The notes beneath the pieces are model-generated. The model did no database searches. It was not told the origin of the DNA and worked only from the letters and a program-made list of their open reading frames with translations. A DNA stretch of 64,000 nt from Clostridia bacterium (GTDB lineage Bacteria > Bacillota > Thermoanaerobacteria > Thermoanaerobacterales > Thermoanaerobacteraceae). Made by a program: the position numbers and the translations under genes. The stretch is from NCBI GenBank assembly GCA_012840485.1, contig DULG01000026.1:44652-108651 (forward strand). The letters run 5' to 3'. Every line of letters begins with the position of its first letter. Position 1 is the first letter of the stretch. This document shows, in pieces, positions 59,612 to 64,000 of this stretch.

Positions 59612-60411
59612 GCAGTTTTTTCAAGAGATTTTATATCTTGTAGGAGGACTTCTGCTTTTATTTTGGTTAAAACTTTATTTTGAGACTTTATTGCTTTTTG
59701 TAATTCAGCAATTCCTGCCTCAAATTTGTCAGCTGAATTTTTTGCTTCTTTAGGAAGCCTTGGCTTAAAAGTTTGCCACACAGAATTTATATCTATCAAA
59801 TCTTTTGAAATTTCTTCCCACTTTTGCACTTCACTTTTAAAAGCGATATCTTGAGCGTAAAATTTTAATCGTTTTATGTTAGTAGGCGCCTCTGTTTGAA
59901 AAAGGTCTTCTAAATCAGGAATATATTTATACACATTATTTGCGTATATCAAAACATCAATTTTTGATTTTTTATTTGCTATAATAGTAAGGTCATTTAT
60001 AGCGGCACTCATACTATTTATTAGATTTAATTTTGCTCCTTCTTTAGTAACTAAAGGAGTTAATGAGTTCCAATCTGTATGAATATCTTTTATTGCTTTG
60101 TTAATTTCTTCCCAAGATTTATCTTCAGGAGTTTTCTTTGGTGATTTTTTATCATCTTCCTTTTTATCTTTTTTTTCTTTATCACTTTGTTTTTCCTGAT
60201 CACTTTGTGGTTTTTCCTTTATTTTCTGTGCTTCTTTTATTATTTTTTCTATATCTTTTTCTATTTTAGATAGTTCTTTTGGTATTTCTAATTTTTGACT
60301 TGTCTGAGGCTTTTTTTGAGGTTTATTTTGCTGTTTATTTTTACAGCTAGATAAGCTAAATAGCAGCAATATAATAAAGATGGTACATACTACTTTAGAG
60401 TATTTTTTCAT
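59596..60411 (-). CDS. Lys-rich lipoprotein of unknown function
   Basis: 271 residues. Lipoprotein signal (MKKYSKVVCTIFIILLLFSL, lipobox LSSC). A strongly charged linker near 30-100 is rich in Lys, Glu, Gln and Pro (KEKPQSDQEKQSDKEKKDKK). The C-terminal 160 residues are helical: WEEINKAIKDIHTDWNSLTPL and KWEEISKDLIDINSVWQTFKP form two similar segments, so the domain may be an internal duplication. I do not recognise the family. GAGGTGATAAC precedes the ATG. It lies between the ABC exporter and the dap operon. Confidence 0.72.
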   Translation of the reverse strand: MKKYSKVVCTIFIILLLFSLSSCKNKQQNKPQKKPQTSQKLEIPKELSKIEKDIEKIIKEAQKIKEKPQSDQEKQSDKEKKDKKEDDKKSPKKTPEDKSWEEINKAIKDIHTDWNSLTPLVTKEGAKLNLINSMSAAINDLTIIANKKSKIDVLIYANNVYKYIPDLEDLFQTEAPTNIKRLKFYAQDIAFKSEVQKWEEISKDLIDINSVWQTFKPRLPKEAKNSADKFEAGIAELQKAIKSQNKVLTKIKAEVLLQDIKSLEKTAKPKK

Positions 60412-60460
60412 GTTATCACCTCAAAAATAGTATGTCCATCCTAATTTTTAGTATGTATAC

Positions 60461-62263
60461 TTATGCTTCTTTTTCTATTAGTTGGTCTTTATACTGCAGC
60501 ATATATAAATTGTAGTATAAGCCCTTTTTTTGCAAAAGTTCGTTGTGAGTGCCCATTTCTCTTATGCGTCCCTTGTGAAGTACAATTATTTTATCTGCAT
60601 GCTGTATTGTAGATAGTCTATGGGCTATTACAAGGGTAGTACGGCCTTTTGTGAGTTTTTTTAATGCATCTTGTATGAGTCTTTCTGTCTCTGTATCTAT
60701 GTTTGCTGTGGCTTCATCTAATACCAATATTTTTGGGTTAAAGGCTAAAGCTCTTGCAAATGCTAAAAGCTGTCTCTGACCGGCCGATAAAGTAGAACCT
60801 CTTTCTGTAACTTTTGAGTCGTAGCCATCTGGTAGTTTTTTTATAAAATGATGGGCGTTTACATATTTTGCCACACGATATATATCGTTATCGCTGATGT
60901 CTTTGTTGTTTAATCTTATGTTAGATTTAATATTCCCTGTAAAGAGGAAAACATCTTGTAGTACAACGCCTATGTGTCTTCTCAAGTCCTGCTGCCTTAC
61001 TTTTCTTATGTCAATTCCGTCAATTAAAATTTCTCCTTTTTGTATGTCATAGAATCTACTTAAGAGATTTATTATAGATGTTTTTCCTGCACCAGTTGCA
61101 CCTACAAAAGCTACTGTCTCGCCAGGATTGACTTCAAAACTTACGTCTTTTAATACCCAATCATTGCCGTTATAAGAGAACCAGACATTTTTAAATTCTA
61201 TTTTACCTTGTATATCTTCTAAAGGAATAGGATTTTCAGGGTCTTTTATTTGTTCTTTTGTATCTAATAATATGAAAATTCTTTCTGCAGATGCCATTGC
61301 AGATTGAAGTATGTCATATTTTTCTGATATATCAAAAATAGGATGGAATAATTGCTGCAGGTAATTTACAAAAGCATAAAGGACACCAAATTCGATCTTA
61401 TGATATATTATATCTTTGCCACCAAACCATATTAAAAGAGCTAAAGTTAAAGAATATATTACATCCATAGAAGGGCGAAAAATAGCAAAAATTGTGAGCT
61501 GTCTCATATTAGCGTCGTAGTATTCCCTATTTATTTTTTCAAATTCTTTACTTTTTTTATGCTCTGTGACGAAAAGCTGTACAATTTTCATTCCACTTAT
61601 GTGTTCTGAAAGAAAGGCGTTTATTCTTGCAAGGCGAATTCTTACAAGTCTGTAGGCTTGTGAAGCTAATTTTCTGTATATATACATTCCTATGATAATT
61701 AACGGAGTAGTAGAAAGGCTGATTAATGCAAGTTTTACATTATAGCTCACCATAGCAATAATTATTCCTATTATTATAAAAACATCATTAAAAAGATTTG
61801 CTATGACACTTGTGTACATTTCATTTAAAGTGTCAGTGTCATTTGTGACACGGGTGACCAACCTTCCTACTGGATTTTTATCAAAAAAAGACAATGACAA
61901 ACTTTGTATGTGCTCAAATATTTGCTGCCTTAAGTTAAAAATGATTTTTTGACCTGTGTATTGAATTAAATAAATCTGCCCATAGTTTATAATGAAGGCT
62001 GCAGTTATTATTATCAAATACAAAATTCCTATGTGGACAACACCATTTATTGCTTCTCCTTTGGGAATATTAGGGTTATTTATATAGTTGTCAATAGCTC
62101 TTTGTACAAGATATGGCCGTAATAAATTTGATGTCGTTACTAAAAGTATACCTATAGCTGCTATTAAAATATATAACCAGTAAGGTTTAGCATATTTTAG
62201 AAGCCTTTTCATTATTTTGATATCAAAGGGTTTAGCCATTATTTCCTCTTGATGATATTCCAT
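60461..62263 (-). CDS. ABC exporter half-transporter 2 (permease plus ATPase)
   Basis: 600 residues. N-terminal six-helix exporter domain (YILIAAIGILLVTTSNLLRPYLVQRAID, SFFDKNPVGRLVTRVTNDTDTLNEM), then ATPase: Walker A FVGATGAGKTSIINLLSR, Q loop VLQDVFLFTGNIKSNIRL, signature LSAGQRQLLAFARA, Walker B ILVLDEATANID, switch AHRLSTIQHADKI. The two genes are adjacent with a 12-bp gap, and one partner has an atypical ATPase site, the pattern of heterodimeric MdlAB/TmrAB-type exporters. The canonical Glu follows Walker B here (DEATAN). Substrate unknown. Confidence 0.9.
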   Translation of the reverse strand: MEYHQEEIMAKPFDIKIMKRLLKYAKPYWLYILIAAIGILLVTTSNLLRPYLVQRAIDNYINNPNIPKGEAINGVVHIGILYLIIITAAFIINYGQIYLIQYTGQKIIFNLRQQIFEHIQSLSLSFFDKNPVGRLVTRVTNDTDTLNEMYTSVIANLFNDVFIIIGIIIAMVSYNVKLALISLSTTPLIIIGMYIYRKLASQAYRLVRIRLARINAFLSEHISGMKIVQLFVTEHKKSKEFEKINREYYDANMRQLTIFAIFRPSMDVIYSLTLALLIWFGGKDIIYHKIEFGVLYAFVNYLQQLFHPIFDISEKYDILQSAMASAERIFILLDTKEQIKDPENPIPLEDIQGKIEFKNVWFSYNGNDWVLKDVSFEVNPGETVAFVGATGAGKTSIINLLSRFYDIQKGEILIDGIDIRKVRQQDLRRHIGVVLQDVFLFTGNIKSNIRLNNKDISDNDIYRVAKYVNAHHFIKKLPDGYDSKVTERGSTLSAGQRQLLAFARALAFNPKILVLDEATANIDTETERLIQDALKKLTKGRTTLVIAHRLSTIQHADKIIVLHKGRIREMGTHNELLQKKGLYYNLYMLQYKDQLIEKEA

Positions 62264-62275
62264 TTTATCACCGCC

Positions 62276-64000
62276 TTATACTTGTTGTAATATTGCATCT
62301 TCTAATTGTTGTTTTTCATAGATACTGTTATATAGGCCTTTTAGCTTAACAAGCTCTTCGTGAGTTCCTCTCTCAACTATTTCTCCATTATCCAGTACTA
62401 TAATCTCATCAGCATTTTTTATTGTAGAAATCCTGTGGGATACTATTATAGTAGTCCTGTTTTTCATAAATTCTTTTAAGTTCTTTAATATTGTTTCTTC
62501 TGTATTTGTATCAACAGCAGAAAGACTATCATCTAAAATTAATATTTTTGGTTCTTTGATTAGTGCTCTTGCAATGGCTATCCTCTGCTTTTGGCCACCT
62601 GATAGAGTTACTCCTCTTTCTCCCACAATTGTTTGATATTGTTGTGGAAAGTCCATTATATCTTTATGTACATCTGCCATTGAAGCAAATTCTTGTATTT
62701 TTTCTAGAGGTTCTTCATTGACAAAGGCTATATTATTGGCTATAGTATCTGAAAATATAAAGTTGTCCTGAGGTACAAAACCCATGTTTTGTCTTAGAAC
62801 TTTTAAAGGTATTTCGTTGATGTCATGCCCATCAATAAATATGGTATCTTGCGGTACTTTATAAAGTCTTGCAAGTAAATTTACAAGAGTGCTTTTACCA
62901 CTGCCTGTTTTACCTATTATAGCCAGAGTTTTTCCCTTTTGAATACTTATATTTATATTTTTTAAAACAAGAGGTAGGCCTTTTTTATAAGAAAATGAGA
63001 GATTTTTTATTTCTATATTTCCTTCAATTAGTGTAATATTTGGATCTGCACAGTTATCGGTTATTTCTGGTACTTCATTGAAAATTTTATTAAGCCTTTC
63101 CATAGAAGCAGAACCTCTTTGAAAAATATTTATCACCCAGCCAAATGCCATCATAGGCCAGATAAGCATTCCTAAGTAGCTGGTAAATGCTACAAAATCA
63201 CCTAAAGTGATTATTCCTTTTATAACTTGTATTCCGCCATAAAGCAAAGCTATTGTAAAACTTAATGCTGCTAAAAATTGAACAGTAGGGTCAAATAATC
63301 CCCAGATTTTAATCATATCCATATTTGCGTTAAAGTTTTTTAGATTTTCTCCTCTAAAATTTTCTATTTCCTCTTTTTCTTGAACAAAAGCTTTAATCAC
63401 TCTTATACCAGATATACTTTCTTGAACTTTATCTGTTAAAGAGGCAAATGCTTCTTGAACTTTTAAAAATCTTGAGTGAATGACTTTGCCAAAACGACTG
63501 ACTACCAGTGCAATAACGGGCAAAGGAAGTAAAGCTAAAATAGTAAGTTTCGGATCAATTGTAAGTACCATTATAAGTATTATGGATATGCCTAAAAATG
63601 ATGCATCTACAGACATTATAATTCCAGGTCCTACTGCCATTCTGACCGCATTTATATCATTTGTTGCATGAGCCATTAAATCACCTGTTTTGTGTTCATT
63701 GTAATATGGGGGTGAAAGTTCTAAAAACTTGGCAAAAAGTTGTTCCCTTAGTTCTTTTTCCAAAAACCTTGACATCCCCATTATTTTCATACGCCAAATA
63801 AATCTAAAAGCAAATACCAAAATAGCTATACCTATTATCCAGAAAGAATACGTTAACAGTACTTTTGGAGTTAAATCTTTACTTTTAAATAAATCAGTTA
63901 CTGAACCTAGTAAATGGGGAACTATCATTTGAAGCAAGTCTACTGCTAATAAAAAAATTATACCTATTATGTAATCCCACTTGTGCTTTTTTATAAATGG
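62276..64000 (-). CDS. ABC exporter half-transporter 1, start outside the window
   Basis: The frame runs to the right edge, where it reads PFIKKHKWDYIIGIIFLLAV, so at least 574 residues are encoded and the true start is further right. Layout: exporter membrane domain (KTGDLMAHATNDINAVRMAVGP), Walker A IGKTGSGKSTLVNLLARL, Q loop GFVPQDNFIFSDTIANNIAF, signature LSGGQKQRIAIARA, Walker B ILILDDSLSAVD, switch SHRISTI. The Walker B region ends in DD rather than DE, so the catalytic Glu is replaced by Asp: this half holds a degenerate ATP site. Pairs with the downstream gene. Confidence 0.9.
   Translation of the reverse strand, partial: PFIKKHKWDYIIGIIFLLAVDLLQMIVPHLLGSVTDLFKSKDLTPKVLLTYSFWIIGIAILVFAFRFIWRMKIMGMSRFLEKELREQLFAKFLELSPPYYNEHKTGDLMAHATNDINAVRMAVGPGIIMSVDASFLGISIILIMVLTIDPKLTILALLPLPVIALVVSRFGKVIHSRFLKVQEAFASLTDKVQESISGIRVIKAFVQEKEEIENFRGENLKNFNANMDMIKIWGLFDPTVQFLAALSFTIALLYGGIQVIKGIITLGDFVAFTSYLGMLIWPMMAFGWVINIFQRGSASMERLNKIFNEVPEITDNCADPNITLIEGNIEIKNLSFSYKKGLPLVLKNINISIQKGKTLAIIGKTGSGKSTLVNLLARLYKVPQDTIFIDGHDINEIPLKVLRQNMGFVPQDNFIFSDTIANNIAFVNEEPLEKIQEFASMADVHKDIMDFPQQYQTIVGERGVTLSGGQKQRIAIARALIKEPKILILDDSLSAVDTNTEETILKNLKEFMKNRTTIIVSHRISTIKNADEIIVLDNGEIVERGTHEELVKLKGLYNSIYEKQQLEDAILQQV

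Noticed and set aside
1..64000. CRISPR arrays, rRNA genes, intact insertion sequences or prophage genes
   Set aside because: No regularly spaced repeats, rRNA stretches, transposase or phage-type proteins were seen in any part of the window.

Overview
The window looks like chromosomal DNA of a thermophilic, spore-forming, anaerobic Firmicute, most probably Thermoanaerobacter. The DNA is AT-rich with strong AGGAGG-type ribosome binding sites and frequent TTG/GTG starts. It carries an alpha/beta-type SASP gene and a SleB-like cortex hydrolase. A kojibiose phosphorylase/ABC transporter/beta-phosphoglucomutase/trehalose phosphorylase locus matches in order the koj/tre cluster known from Thermoanaerobacter brockii. 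The genus call is inference from gene content; no database search was possible.

Layout. 1-9 kb: end of a YkvI-like membrane protein, a DUF2225 protein, a Ca2+-type P-ATPase, ndk behind a DHA2-type MFS exporter, the lipid II flippase amj, a YkuK-like protein and a PAP2 phosphatase. 9-14.5 kb: a Yip1-family protein, a CDP-alcohol phosphatidyltransferase, a chemoreceptor remnant, and larE-larB-larC1/C2 for the nickel-pincer cofactor (no larA in the window). 14.5-19.4 kb: an OmpR-type two-component system next to two secreted DUF2680-type proteins whose promoters share 11-bp-phased TTCACA/CTCACA repeats, then bioY behind a BirA-type operator and a bifunctional nuclease. 19.5-27.6 kb: an 8-kb block with a binding-protein ABC importer (binding-protein gene broken by an amber codon), a HAD phosphatase and a YesM/YesN two-component pair. 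It is flanked by a direct repeat of about 200 bp copied from the 5' end of the nuclease gene. 27.8-35.4 kb: an F420-ligase-like protein, an atypical CDP-alcohol phosphatidyltransferase, T-box-controlled valS, a GNAT, folC. 35.4-39.1 kb: a Cys-rich mini-protein, tRNA-Pro(CGG), a beta-propeller protein with a sequestered ribosome binding site, a DUF4364 protein, a structured GC-rich 329-bp element with inverted repeats inside a duplicated terminator, a SASP and a QueG-like Fe-S protein.

39.1-50.3 kb is the alpha-glucoside phosphorolysis locus: LacI regulator 1 (operator CCAAAACGTTTTGG), kojP, kojEFG, kojH, LacI regulator 2 (operator TGTAAGCGCTTACA), a remnant of a second binding protein, and treP. 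Imported kojibiose or trehalose would be split with phosphate to beta-glucose 1-phosphate plus glucose, and KojH would convert the former to glucose 6-phosphate.

50.3-64 kb: a secreted subtilase, a c-di-GMP-I riboswitch plus terminator in front of a truncated LevR-type sigma-54 activator, a SleB-like hydrolase, a Mur-ligase-like protein without P-loop, a two-OB-fold SSB, the lysine/diaminopimelate operon asd-dapA-dapB-dapH, a Lys-rich lipoprotein, and a heterodimeric ABC exporter whose first gene runs off the right edge.

Most interesting points: the structured element at 37.6-37.9 kb, the repeat-flanked 8-kb block with its amber-interrupted gene, the c-di-GMP riboswitch before a truncated regulator, the hairpin hiding a Shine-Dalgarno at 36.05 kb, and the shared promoter architecture of the DUF2680 genes.
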